From: Amoebophrya sp. AT5.2
Taxonomy: Eukaryota > Sar > Dinophyceae > Syndiniales > Amoebophryaceae
Length of the DNA: 10,758 nt
Direction of reading: 5' to 3'
NCBI GenBank assembly: GCA_005223375.1
Contig: RXOD01006290.1
Location: 1-10,758, forward strand
Below, piece by piece: positions 1 through 7,702 of this stretch. The notes beneath the pieces were generated by a model. It saw nothing but the letters and a program-made list of their open reading frames with translations. It had not been told where the DNA came from and ran no database searches. Numbering within the stretch: position 1 is the first letter of the stretch; every line of letters begins with the position of its first letter. The translations under genes were made by a program, and so were the position numbers.

Positions 1-132
1 GGCGGGGCGCGCGCGGCTGGTACCCCTGGTAACAGGGGTACCAAGGGTGCCCGCGGTGCCCCTGGTAACAGGGGTACCAGGGGACCCGTGGTACCCCTGG
101 CTGGTAACAGGGCGGGACGCGCGCGGCTGGTA
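1..132. repeat. GC-rich palindromic and direct repeat array
   Basis: The first 22 bases recur at 111-132 with one mismatch, giving a 110-bp direct repeat that probably continues left of the window. Between them lie a perfect hairpin (10-bp arms 19-28 and 33-42 around GTAA), a near-copy of it (arms 55-64 and 69-78, one mismatch) and a third left arm at 90-99. In plus frame 1 the same bases are open to a stop at 187-189 and place Gly at every third codon from 19 to 84 (GTP GNR GTK GAR GAP GNR GTR GPV). It could be the end of a minisatellite or the tail of a collagen-like coding exon. I see the repeat directly; coding is uncertain. Confidence 0.8.
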
Positions 133-258
133 GCATCACCACCCTACAATGAGAGAGAAAGAAACGCGAAATCAATTCAAAAACTTTGAATCATCTCTTT
201 TTGGCATGGTGGAAAACGGAACACAATGCATTCAATTTTCAAAAACGCTTGGGTGAGG

Positions 259-278
259 CAAATCAATTCATTGATTTG
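259..278. repeat. Perfect inverted repeat, 9-bp arms
   Basis: CAAATCAAT and ATTGATTTG face each other across a 2-bp spacer in the AT-rich stretch 133-489. This stretch lies 3' of the minus-strand gene ending at 490 and holds no gene I can support. A role in transcript 3' ends is possible but only a guess. Confidence 0.6.
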
Positions 279-390
279 ACATCGATGGAAACCAGAAATC
301 CTTCGATCCATTTCCATGCTGATGTTGTTCTTTATCTTTAGATCTGATTCAATTTCATTTTCTCACTCAATGATCTTGTTCCGTATTATT

Positions 391-411
391 AGCTAGCTCG
401 AGTGGCTAGCT
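391..411. repeat. Inverted repeat, 7-bp arms
   Basis: AGCTAGC and GCTAGCT flank a 7-base loop. It lies about 80 bases past the stop codon of the minus-strand discoidin-domain gene, so it would fall in that gene's 3' untranslated or intergenic DNA. No function is shown. Confidence 0.5.
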
Positions 412-489
412 GCAGCAATGCCATGCCGTCCAGCATACAATCATAGTGTACTTATGGCCCCCACGACAACAGGATTGCAACGAATTGCA

Positions 490-1950
490 TTATCGCAGCA
501 AGCTAATTTGGTTGATGCCGAAGAACCCCCATGGCCGCGGGTTTGTCATGTCCACCGATATCTTTTTTACGTTTCGCTGTTTGTCGAACAGAAGGTTTTG
601 CTCATAAGTCACTTCGGCCCGCGGACTCGCGTGGAAGGGTATGACAGTCGACCAGTGCGCCCCGTCCGGACTGGTGCGGATCTGGACTTTTCCCGGGGCG
701 TAGGCCCAGAACACTTTCACCCCCGACACCTTCTTTCTGTGTTTCAGCTCGCCGGCGTAAGAAATCACCTCTGACGCAGTGTGCTTCCCCGTCGAGCACC
801 AGTACCTGATCCATTAGCGCGCGAGATGGAAAGACGTTATTGTCGTGGCTATATCTTTCAACATTTTTGCCTGAAAGAGTTTAATACGTAGAAAAGAAAA
901 CAGCGCGTTACGACGTCCAGCAAGGCGTTTTGTTTTTGCGCTTCATCCAACAACAATTTGCGAAAGTACCCGCTCCCTAAACTAAGCGCTTTGTCGGCGG
1001 CGAAGGTATCTTGCAGCTCCCCCTCCGTGTAGGTGGATGTCGAGGCCGCTTTGTCTATATGCGAGTAGAAGCGCATAATGAAGCTAGTCGCTGTTGCTTT
1101 CGTCCTGCTGGTGCTTGGCCCTCGGATCCCGTGCCGTCGTCCTGGTGGTGACGGGGGTGTTGTTGATTGCTGTGAATGAAAAAACGCGCTGTGATCCCGT
1201 TTGTTCTGTCCTCCCGCAGTCGCGCCATTGTTAGCTCCCGCGACATCAAGAGAGTCGAAGCTCGTAGCGCAGCGTCTGTAATCGTGCGGGGAGCCGCTTC
1301 TTCGCGTGCGCTTCGTCGTCGGGAGTGGGCTGCAGCTGAGAGCTGCATTTGCGTCAAGAGCAGGCGGGCGGTGTGTGTCGTAGTCGTTCTGGCTGTGTCC
1401 TATCCTACTCGGCGAGACGTCTAAGAAGCTCGTGTAGCGCGCGGACGTAAGATCGTGCGCTGCAGGGATGAAGGGAACAATGGCTGCGTCACTGCTGTTC
1501 CGTATCCTCGGCCGAATGCAGCTTCTGGCGGAGCAAGAGCTGCCCGTCGTGGGCTGAGCCAGTGCAACAGCAGTCGAGGAAGGCAGTTTCGTCCTCTGGA
1601 GAAACAGATTTTCGATCGCCTCCAGAAACGCCGAGCGCTCGCTGCCATGGTGCGGAAATGGGGACATCTTGTTCCGGCGGAGCAGCGATTTGGGCTCCCT
1701 GATAATGAAATTCGAAAGTGCAGTTGTACGCGTGCGCCTCTTGGAGAGGCCCTTCAAAAAAATACGCCTGAAACTGGTATCGAATAGAGAGCGCACTACT
1801 CACGCTCGGATACCCAGCTATTTGACGGTGGACAAAAATGACCATGCACGACGAAAGAGTCGCGAAGCGATCCACTAGCGGCTCTCCTACCATTGATTGG
1901 TTCAGCACGACTTCGTGCGCGATCGGAAATATCTCTTCTGTCTTCGACAT
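490..1950 (-). CDS. Spliced gene with C-terminal F5/8 type C (discoidin) domain
   Basis: The last exon (805 to the TAA at 490) encodes 104 residues that read as the bulk of an F5/8 type C domain. It starts YWCSTGKH, continues through GVKVFWAYAPG, TSPDGAHWSTV and VDMTNPRP, and ends GFFGINQISLLR, the usual closing strands of this ligand-binding beta-sandwich. Joining it to 970 upstream restores the first strands (STSTYTEGELQDTFAADKAL, then SLGSG). That upstream frame stays open back to about 1797 and holds a helical stretch (SERSAFLEAIENLFLQRTK) and a Ser/Pro/Arg-rich linker. A separate frame, 1950-1804, starts with ATG directly after an in-frame stop, reads MSKTEEIF, and ends at a GTGAGT donor (1803); the acceptor that joins it to the 970-1797 frame is not settled. 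I see no signal peptide in that N-terminus, odd if the protein is extracellular like most of this family. Domain call is confident; the 5' half is tentative. Confidence 0.65.
806..969 (-). other. Intron inside the F5/8 type C domain
   Basis: The boundaries are fixed by protein logic. Splicing AGCGG to GTACTGG restores the frame from ...ALSLGSG to YWCSTGKH, as the domain requires. The intron is GT-AG, 164 nt, with donor GTACTT and acceptor GATCAG. The hexamer GGTACT sits at both exon junctions (965-970 and 801-806), so the exact cut is ambiguous within the repeat. An internal CTCTTTCAG offers an alternative acceptor, but using it leads to stops. Confidence 0.75.
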
Positions 1951-2201
1951 TCATTTCTCTCGATGTTCATCTCATTTCGAAACGGTCAGCGAGTTGTTCG
2001 ACGACGAAAAACACGTGGCGAGAGAATGAGTGCAGCACTAGCCAAGAATCGCGCATAGGGAAAAGAAAATCACAGTCATCTGCTTCCGAACCCAGGCCTG
2101 ACATTCGTTGTCGGCCCTCGGCTACGTACCTACTTTCCTCGACCGAGCCCTTCATCCTCTTCGCCACCATCGTCGATCAGATCTACTTGTAGCCCAAAGA
2201 G

Positions 2202-3720
2202 CTACTTTGCACCTTTGATTTCCTTCGCCCGTGCCTCGAACGCTTGCAGCATCTTTTCCGTCAGGACCTGCTGCATCGCGTCCCAAATCGGCAGGTACAG
2301 CACGCTGTTCACCTTCAGGAACAGATTCAGCGACACCTCCGTCGTGTCGTCCTGGCTGTTCCTCACGAAAACCCAGTCGTAGATGAGCCGATCGCCGTAG
2401 GCAAAGCCTGTCGCCCCCGTGTCGGCAATGATGCGCGCCTCGGTCAGGCTGGGTAAAGAGAGAAAGACATCATGGATTGCGGGGGAGTTTGGGATTCTGG
2501 GACAGACGCAATCGGCATTGATTAGTTGGGAGAAAAAGGACGCACACGAACGAAGCCAGGACGGCATTACAACGCAACAGCCAGTAGGCGAAACGCATCA
2601 CACGACCGAAGAAAGAGGGCTGGGCTCTTCTTCTATGAAAGGCACAAGACACGCACACGTCGGCCGCCGCAGGCATGATGTTTCTAGAAATTTGGTGAAC
2701 CTCCCCGTAAGTGCCGCGTCACTTCTCGCGGTGGCTGGATTGACATCTCGTATGTCACGTTGTCGCCGAGTACCTGTGGCCAGTCACAAATGAAGTCTCA
2801 CGCCAGTTTCGCACAAACACATCAAAAACACGCGCAACCACGACAGACCAAAGCAAAAACATCGACGTACTTACCCCAAGGAACGTGTTCGTCTGGATGC
2901 CGAAGGCAACTTTCACTTTTGACGGGAGTTCCACGCTTTCTAGCGCCACGTCGGAAGATGGAGACGCGGCCGCTTCTTCTCCCTGGCTCGAGATTTTCTC
3001 CACGACGGAGGAAGCGGTCTCCAGAACCTCCCCCTCGGTGCACATGGGCATCCATGTTGAGTACTCCTCTACATTCTTGATCATCTCGAAAGGTATTTCC
3101 ACGGGCACGCTCGCCAGCTTTCGCCGCACTTGCAAGAAGCGCGCCAGCGAGTCTTGCGCCACCATTTTCTGGAACTCACGCTTCGTCGTGTCTGCCAGCG
3201 ACTGCATGGAGCGCTGCCGCGCCAGCTGCCGCAGCGTCATCGTTGTGGCCCCGCCTTCCCGCTCGGCCTCGCCTGCCGTAGGCGCAGCAGCTGCACCAGC
3301 AGCGTTTTCCGTGGTGTCCCCACTGCCCGCCCCCGGCTGACCCCTCGGGGAGCTGACGAGCGTATCTTGCGCACCCGGAACGTACACGGCCGACGCCGAC
3401 CGCTGCATTAGATTTACCTTCAGCCGCTGTTCCCCGGCGGAGGCTTGTTCCGTGGCGGACAGCAGGCCCTTGTAGGGGAGCACGACTGTGTCGCCCGGCT
3501 TCTCCCGCAGCAGCCGCTCGAGAACCTCCGCCTGTTGGTAGAGGGAATCGAGCCTGCTCCGCATCACGGACTCCTTTCCAAACACTAGTGGCTCGTCGTC
3601 TTCGGAGAGGAAGGTGGAAGTCGTGGCGCTAGAACCACCGTCTTTGTTCTCCTCCGGCTGGGCCAGACCAGACGCCGCCTCCAATTCGGGCCTTGTCTGA
3701 GCAAGCGGCAGCTCCCCGGA
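2202..3720 (-). CDS. COQ10-like coenzyme Q-binding START-domain protein
   Basis: COQ10 proteins are mitochondrial START-superfamily lipid carriers that bind coenzyme Q and support respiration. Three exons rebuild the fold: 2875-about 3720, 2723-2773 and 2202-2438. Counting from codon 3682-3684, residues 188-222 (RKLASVPVEIPFEMIKNVEE, then WMPMCTEGEV) match the family's opening helix and its V-P-W-C-like motif. Residues 258-283 (VKVAFGIQTNTFLG then VLGDNVTYEMSI) match the beta strands, and the end (LIYDWVFVR, then VLTEKMLQAFEARAKEIKG) matches the closing strand and long C-terminal helix. Oddities are a low-complexity insertion of about 35 residues (223-257) within the domain and about 185 residues of extension before it, against a short transit peptide in usual COQ10. 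The first in-frame ATG is 3562-3564; the frame is open to 3807 with no ATG, so an upstream exon, perhaps carrying a presequence, is likely. Family call is good; exact substrate is inferred. Confidence 0.75.
2439..2722 (-). other. Intron 2 of the COQ10-like gene, boundaries ambiguous
   Basis: An interruption is required between ...SIQPPRE and ARIIADTG, because the exon 2 frame runs into TAG. A GT-AG reading (GTGACG donor at 2722, CCGAG acceptor ending at 2439) gives PPRE-ARII. Alternatively, cutting within the tetramer TGAC, present at both junctions (2718-2721 and 2443-2446), gives PPREVTEARII. That fits the family spacing slightly better but uses non-GT-AG ends. The standard-looking CTTTACCCAG acceptor at 2447-2456 would break the frame with a GT donor. 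Confidence 0.6.
2774..2874 (-). other. Intron 1 of the COQ10-like gene
   Basis: A 101-nt GT-AG intron with a canonical GTAAGT donor after CTTGGG and a CCACAG acceptor. It is phase 0 and joins ...TNTFLG to VLGDNVTYEM, restoring the START-like beta strands. GGTA occurs at both junctions, so the boundary can slide within that tetramer. Confidence 0.8.
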
Positions 3721-3855
3721 CTGATGATGAAAACCTGCAGGGTAAGGGTGGCTTATGCTGATTCGAGGGCGGCTGCTGCGTACTACATGCCGGCGGAAAG
3801 CTTGTCAAGGGAATTGAGACACCCCCCGTCGCCGCACTTTTACTTCCGGGGAAAA

Positions 3856-4008
3856 TGCCAAGACACCAAAAAACAACCAAAGCGGGCGACCAGCGTCCTG
3901 CGAATACCACACAGAACCGCCACCGCCTGACTAGTTATCCGCATTCAGAAAACAGCCAGAAAGAGCGACCAACATGCTGCGAACGCCACGCAGAGCCGCC
4001 ATCGCGAA
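3856..4008 (-). repeat. Imperfect tandem duplication upstream of the COQ10-like exon
   Basis: Two segments (about 3941-4008 and 3856-3929) align without gaps over about 60 bases, at roughly three matches in four, with many transitions. In one shared frame on the minus strand the first reads MAALRGVRSMLVALSGCF and the second VAVLCGIRRTLVARFGCF. Both are rich in Arg, Leu, Ala and Val and have no acidic residues, as in mitochondrial presequences. Each runs into a stop, so neither joins directly to the COQ10-like exon. It may be a duplicated presequence exon or intron DNA. Confidence 0.6.
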
Positions 4009-4426
4009 GCCCTTTTGCAAAATCGCCCCGCAAGCGGCTGCCCTGAAACAACAGGTCAATACCAACATAGACATAGATACTACTAGTACTACAGCGGCCT
4101 GAAAAGAAAAAAGTACGCATGACGCTCATGCTGCGCCTCATCTCCTTCTTCCTGCGGGAGCCGAGCGCTGACACGAGGGAGAAGCGGAACGTGAGCCCCA
4201 GAATGGAAATCTCGCTCGAGTTCAGCACGTCTTCCATGATCGTGATCACAGTTGTGAGTACGTGCTTGTAGACCTTGCTTTCCAGCGAGTCGGGCACCCA
4301 CACGAGGTTCGTTTCCTCGCACTCCAGCAGCTCGTCCACGAAGAGCGCGATCGCCTCCTGGTTGATCAGCTCGCCCTCAGGCTTGCGGCGCTCGCGGAGA
4401 AACTGGTTTATCTGCTCCGGGTTCAT
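3935..4426 (-). CDS. Small unrecognised protein with helical core; 3' end uncertain
   Basis: The ATG at 4424-4426 opens a reading frame whose first 100 residues look like a real soluble protein. It has a charged N-terminus (MNPEQINQFLRERRKPEGE), helix-forming residues 22-37, then VPDSLESKVYKHVLTTVITI and a short hydrophobic strand region (ISILGLTFRFSL), and a basic end (SRRKKEMRR). I do not recognise the family. After residue 100 (about 4126) the composition changes and the frame crosses pyrimidine tracts ending in CAG (about 4098-4110 and 4045-4056) and one presequence-like repeat copy. The last 60 residues are therefore probably not translated in this frame. The gene may end by splicing to a short exon, or it may be the first exon of the COQ10-like gene just downstream on the same strand. 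Confidence 0.5.
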   Translation of the reverse strand: MNPEQINQFLRERRKPEGELINQEAIALFVDELLECEETNLVWVPDSLESKVYKHVLTTVITIMEDVLNSSEISILGLTFRFSLVSALGSRRKKEMRRSMSVMRTFFFSGRCSTSSIYVYVGIDLLFQGSRLRGDFAKGLRDGGSAWRSQHVGRSFWLFSECG

Positions 4427-4874
4427 GTTAGAGGTTGGAAAAACCCAGGTCCTGCCTGTTCAGGCTTAGGTTTCGCATTCGCCGCTAGCCCTAGCGCTAT
4501 CAGAATTTACTAAACTTAGATAGTTCCCCTTTTCCGGCGAACAGACATGGTCACCCACCAGCGATATCGCTGAAAAGGGTCCATCTGCAGGGCCGCACGC
4601 TTCATATTGGCCCTTTTTCATTCAAACCAAATCCAAAATCAGCTGCAGAAAGGCATTCGCTGCCTTCCTATGACTGCCAAGTATGCTGGGCCTGGGGTCG
4701 TGGGAACCACACAGATGGAGCCACAACGAGGACGGGGCAGCCTTCTCGACGGGAGGGTGATGCCCATGGGTCACAACCCTGGCGATCCAATTCCTAGTCC
4801 CTGAAGGCGTACTATGGGAGAGCTACGGCAACTGTCAGAAAACCTTCACCTGTATAATCTAAACCTGAGTTTAT
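4427..4874. other. Gene-free stretch between two minus-strand genes
   Basis: No domain-bearing or well-formed open frame is seen on either strand, and no tRNA or repeat array. It should hold the 3' end of the gene stopping at 4875 and the upstream region of the gene starting at 4426. AATAAA on the minus strand (4870-4875) overlaps the upstream gene's stop codon, which is very early for a poly(A) signal. Confidence 0.5.
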
Positions 4875-5819
4875 TCACCCCTTAATTGCTGCTTCCGGAT
4901 CGAGCATGTCCACATCGGGAGAAATGTTGATGCGCGTCACGACCACCTTGTTAGGACTGCTCGTCGCACCAGATGTTGGCTTTTCTTTTTTCGTCGTCCA
5001 GCTAGTGGAATTGTTCAACATCTTCGTGTCCACTACCGCGCCCGTCTTCTGCTCTCCACCTCCACCAATTTTCGCATTCGACGTCGATGATGAAGTCGAA
5101 GCATTTTTTTCGGCTTCTGCCTTTTCTTTCTCCAACCGTTCCCGCTCCATGGACTCCGCGGCTTTTTCCAGTAGCCGGACGGTTCTCGGGCTGTCTTCCA
5201 CGAAAATCATCGACCGCAGACTGGCTCCGTACGCACTTCCCCCGCTCGGGTGCAGCAACTTCAACGGATCCTCCTCCACCGGCTTCTCGGGCACGCGCCG
5301 TTCCTCCTCGTTGTCGTCTTCGTCCACGTTGTCGTGATCGTCGATCACGTCATCGGCGGTCGCCCAACTGGGCGGAGTCTTCTTGTGACTCGACGTGGAG
5401 GTCACTCCGGGCTGTAACTGAGATGACGAACCAGAACCGCCTCCTGCTGGTGCCCCAGGAGTACCCCCGCCGAACAGCTTCCCGCCCTGCTGCAGCGAGG
5501 AGGACCCACTAGTACCCGGTTGTAAGCCAAAGCCCGACGTCGCCGCGGCGTTCCCAAGTTGGTGGTAGGCCCCCGGCGAGCTGTTGCCGTTGATGAGGCC
5601 GGTGGGGTTTTCCTCCACGTTGTCATACCGCTCGCGGACCTCTTCCAGGATGGCGCGCGCCAAGTCGAACAGTTCGTAGGAGACAGCACCATACTTGAAC
5701 ACGTCCTTCTTCATCTTCTGCAGCGCCACGGAGTACTCAAACTTGGGTTCCTCCTTGCACCCAGACTTGAAAAACGCGCGCTTCGCCTCCAGCAAATTCA
5801 CGGGGGTAAGACGCGACAT
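4875..5819 (-). CDS. Protein with DUF1704/MATCAP-like N-terminal segment, no catalytic domain
   Basis: This intronless frame of 314 residues starts at an ATG and ends in TGA. Residues 5-65 (TPVNLLEAKRAFFKSG, EPKFEY, then helix LFDLARAILEEVRERY) resemble the N-terminal helical part of DUF1704 proteins, which include the tubulin tyrosine carboxypeptidases MATCAP1/2. In those the pattern TPxN...FF.S...P.FEY precedes the zinc peptidase core. The rest does not continue the family: 72-150 is Gly/Ser/Gln-rich, 155-185 is acidic (DDVIDDHDNVDEDDNEEE), 205-238 is a charged helix (RLLEKAAESMERERLEKEKA) and 239-290 is Ser/Thr/Gly-rich. No HE..TH zinc motif is present, so peptidase activity is not expected from this frame alone. 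The family link is from memory of the pattern and is tentative; the gene itself looks real. Confidence 0.7.
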   Translation of the reverse strand: MSRLTPVNLLEAKRAFFKSGCKEEPKFEYSVALQKMKKDVFKYGAVSYELFDLARAILEEVRERYDNVEENPTGLINGNSSPGAYHQLGNAAATSGFGLQPGTSGSSSLQQGGKLFGGGTPGAPAGGGSGSSSQLQPGVTSTSSHKKTPPSWATADDVIDDHDNVDEDDNEEERRVPEKPVEEDPLKLLHPSGGSAYGASLRSMIFVEDSPRTVRLLEKAAESMERERLEKEKAEAEKNASTSSSTSNAKIGGGGEQKTGAVVDTKMLNNSTSWTTKKEKPTSGATSSPNKVVVTRINISPDVDMLDPEAAIKG

Positions 5820-6901
5820 TTTCGCTTGCGAATGTGACTGAGATTGAGATTGACACCAGCGCTACTCGCCGGTCCTGCGCCACGATTTTTGCAGTCAGTC
5901 ACAGTCGTGTGCTCCCACCACGAAAGCGGTCAGCGGGGCATCTTCAAGCCATCTTCGCAGACCCGCCGGTGCCTTTGCGACCCTGCTAACCCTAATTCGT
6001 CGACAGTCACGATAACCGCGCGGCGTCTTTTTTATGCTCTTGTGTCGTAGAAGGTGGAAGAAGAATAACTACTCTACTTCAACATCTACTTCTACATCAT
6101 CAACATCATATTCAAATGTACGAGTGGTTCAAGGTCACTCACCTCATGAACTGAGGGCAAGAATGGGGTTACATCATAGATATCATCTCTACGGGGAAAG
6201 GGAAACGGTAACGGGATTGGGCGGAACGAAAAGGGGTGCTCTTCGGGGGTAGAGATTATTGGGGGCCTGGTTCCATCGATGCAGTAGCGGTGGGCGACCT
6301 CCAAAGTGGCGGCACATGTATTTTTCATACCTTGCTCCTTCGAGGACGACGAGTCCGCAAGATCAGGCAACAGCCAGAGAGACAGAGACAGACAAGTTTC
6401 CAGAGGCAGTCAAAAGAGTTTTTTAATGCGTAATTGCTGCGTCAGTTGTTGATGACCACTTCTTCAGCTCAAATCAGCAGACAACGCCATCATGGACTGA
6501 GACTTCTGACACCGTGACAACTCGTCTTTTTTATCTCTTGTTCATCATGAGGGGACCGATGGAGAGAAAGTCTGCAGACTCGATGCCATTTTCCTCCCCC
6601 GCTGCATACCACGAGCCATTCGCGAACCCGCGCTCTTCAGACGTAAAAGCAATAAACTTGTGGCGCCAGGAAGCTGTCATCACGGTCATGGATGTCATGA
6701 TCATCTTCTGTGTCCCATTTGCGCGCGGTTAATGTATTGCCCCCCGCCCCCTCCCGTAAAAATCAACATTTATATATTGTAGCATGATCATCAATTTTAG
6801 CAAACCGTATATTACCGAAATAAGACAACTTTAATATCCAGCATCAGCATGACGCAGAGGCAGCACATCTCCAGAAGCCGGACCCGGATCTCAGACTGGG
6901 G
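5820..6901. other. Long gene-free stretch
   Basis: I find no convincing coding frame on either strand. Visible features are a perfect palindrome TTCGCTTGCGAA (5821-5832) directly before the ATG of the downstream gene, a TTC/ACT/ATC-rich simple-sequence patch at about 6050-6115, and AT-rich DNA at about 6755-6830 beyond the stop of the membrane-protein gene. A minus frame at 6092-6370 lacks an ATG start. Confidence 0.5.
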
Positions 6902-7702
6902 CTAGTGCCTTCCATCTGCTGTGAAGGGTTTGTCATTCTTGTCTTCCGGGATAGTCGTGTCTGCCGGGCGATCGGAGGTGAAGGGTTTGTCGCTCCCAGA
7001 ACCGTTCCCGGCACCGCCTGCCTTCGGGGCAGTCGCTTTCACCTCCTTCGACCCGGTTTTCCCCACGAGCACCTGATGCTGCTGCGGCTCTTGCGATTGC
7101 GAATTTCGGTTCTGGTCTATCGCCGCAGCCTGTTGTGCGTGAGCCTGTTCCGCTGGTGCTTCTCCTCCTGCGACCTCTTTCGGGTCGGATGCTTCGTAGC
7201 AGCAGCCGGAGGACTTGTTCTCGGCTCCCGCTTTCGCGCCTGCCGGTGCCACCGCCGCGGAAGTGGTCGCATCATCTCCAACCACCTCTCCAGCACGCGC
7301 TCCAAGAGCCTCCATGTGCGCCGCCACACCAACACCACCCGCTCCAGCTCCTGCTCCAGCACCTCGTAATATCGTCATGTGCTGAAGTGCTGGCCGGGCG
7401 GGTTTGTAGCACAGCTCGCTACAGCCACTGGCGCAGCAGAGTAGGAGGATCAAAACGAAAAAGCTACAGCAGGCGCAGGCGGCCAGCTTTCGCGACTGCT
7501 TGTTGCGTTCGATCTCAGAGACTGTGAGCAGCTGGCTCTTCCGGTCGAAGAAGGTTCCGTAGGCAGCTCCCCCCTCTGGAGCGGGCGGCACCTGTGAGGG
7601 GAAGGACACCGGGGAAGGCGGGTGGTACACGTTGTTCTGCTGCTGGGCGGCCGACTCCGGGGAAGCCGGATAGCTGAACGAGTCCCGAAGACTGGCAAGC
7701 AT
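6902..7702 (-). CDS. Single-pass membrane protein with Cys-rich membrane segment
   Basis: A 266-residue intronless frame with ATG start and TAG stop; the family is not recognised. Residues 1-50 are Pro/Ser/Gln-rich, 51-72 charged (FFDRKSQLL to RNKQSRK), and 73-93 form one hydrophobic helix (LAACACCSFFVLILLLCCAS). Five cysteines lie in that helix and C94 and C98 follow it, suggesting palmitoylation or disulfides near the membrane. There is no cleavable N-terminal signal, so it is probably a signal-anchor protein; the basic cluster before the helix would favour a cytosolic N-terminus. The remaining 165 residues are Ala/Gly-rich, then Gln-rich (191-210), and end in two DKPFT motifs (238-242 and 257-261). 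The function is unknown. Confidence 0.7.
   Translation of the reverse strand: MLASLRDSFSYPASPESAAQQQNNVYHPPSPVSFPSQVPPAPEGGAAYGTFFDRKSQLLTVSEIERNKQSRKLAACACCSFFVLILLLCCASGCSELCYKPARPALQHMTILRGAGAGAGAGGVGVAAHMEALGARAGEVVGDDATTSAAVAPAGAKAGAENKSSGCCYEASDPKEVAGGEAPAEQAHAQQAAAIDQNRNSQSQEPQQHQVLVGKTGSKEVKATAPKAGGAGNGSGSDKPFTSDRPADTTIPEDKNDKPFTADGRH
6921..6991 (-). repeat. Two 14-bp direct repeats encoding DKPFT
   Basis: The 14-mer GTGAAGGGTTTGTC occurs at 6921-6934 and 6978-6991 in the same frame, giving the repeated tail motif DKPFT followed by S/A-D. The 57-base offset is a multiple of three, as expected for an in-frame duplication in a coding tail. Confidence 0.8.

Noticed and set aside
4098..4123. 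Possible 25-nt intron with donor GTCATG and acceptor TTTTCAG
   Set aside because: It is too short for an ordinary intron. The acceptor may be real with a donor farther upstream, but I cannot fix it.
4906..5512. Plus-strand frames opposite the 314-codon gene
   Set aside because: They are antisense shadows of the Ser/Gly/acidic low-complexity coding sequence.
6092..6370. Minus-strand frame of about 90 codons in the long gene-free stretch
   Set aside because: It starts at TTG, has a Pro/Phe simple run and no recognisable domain.
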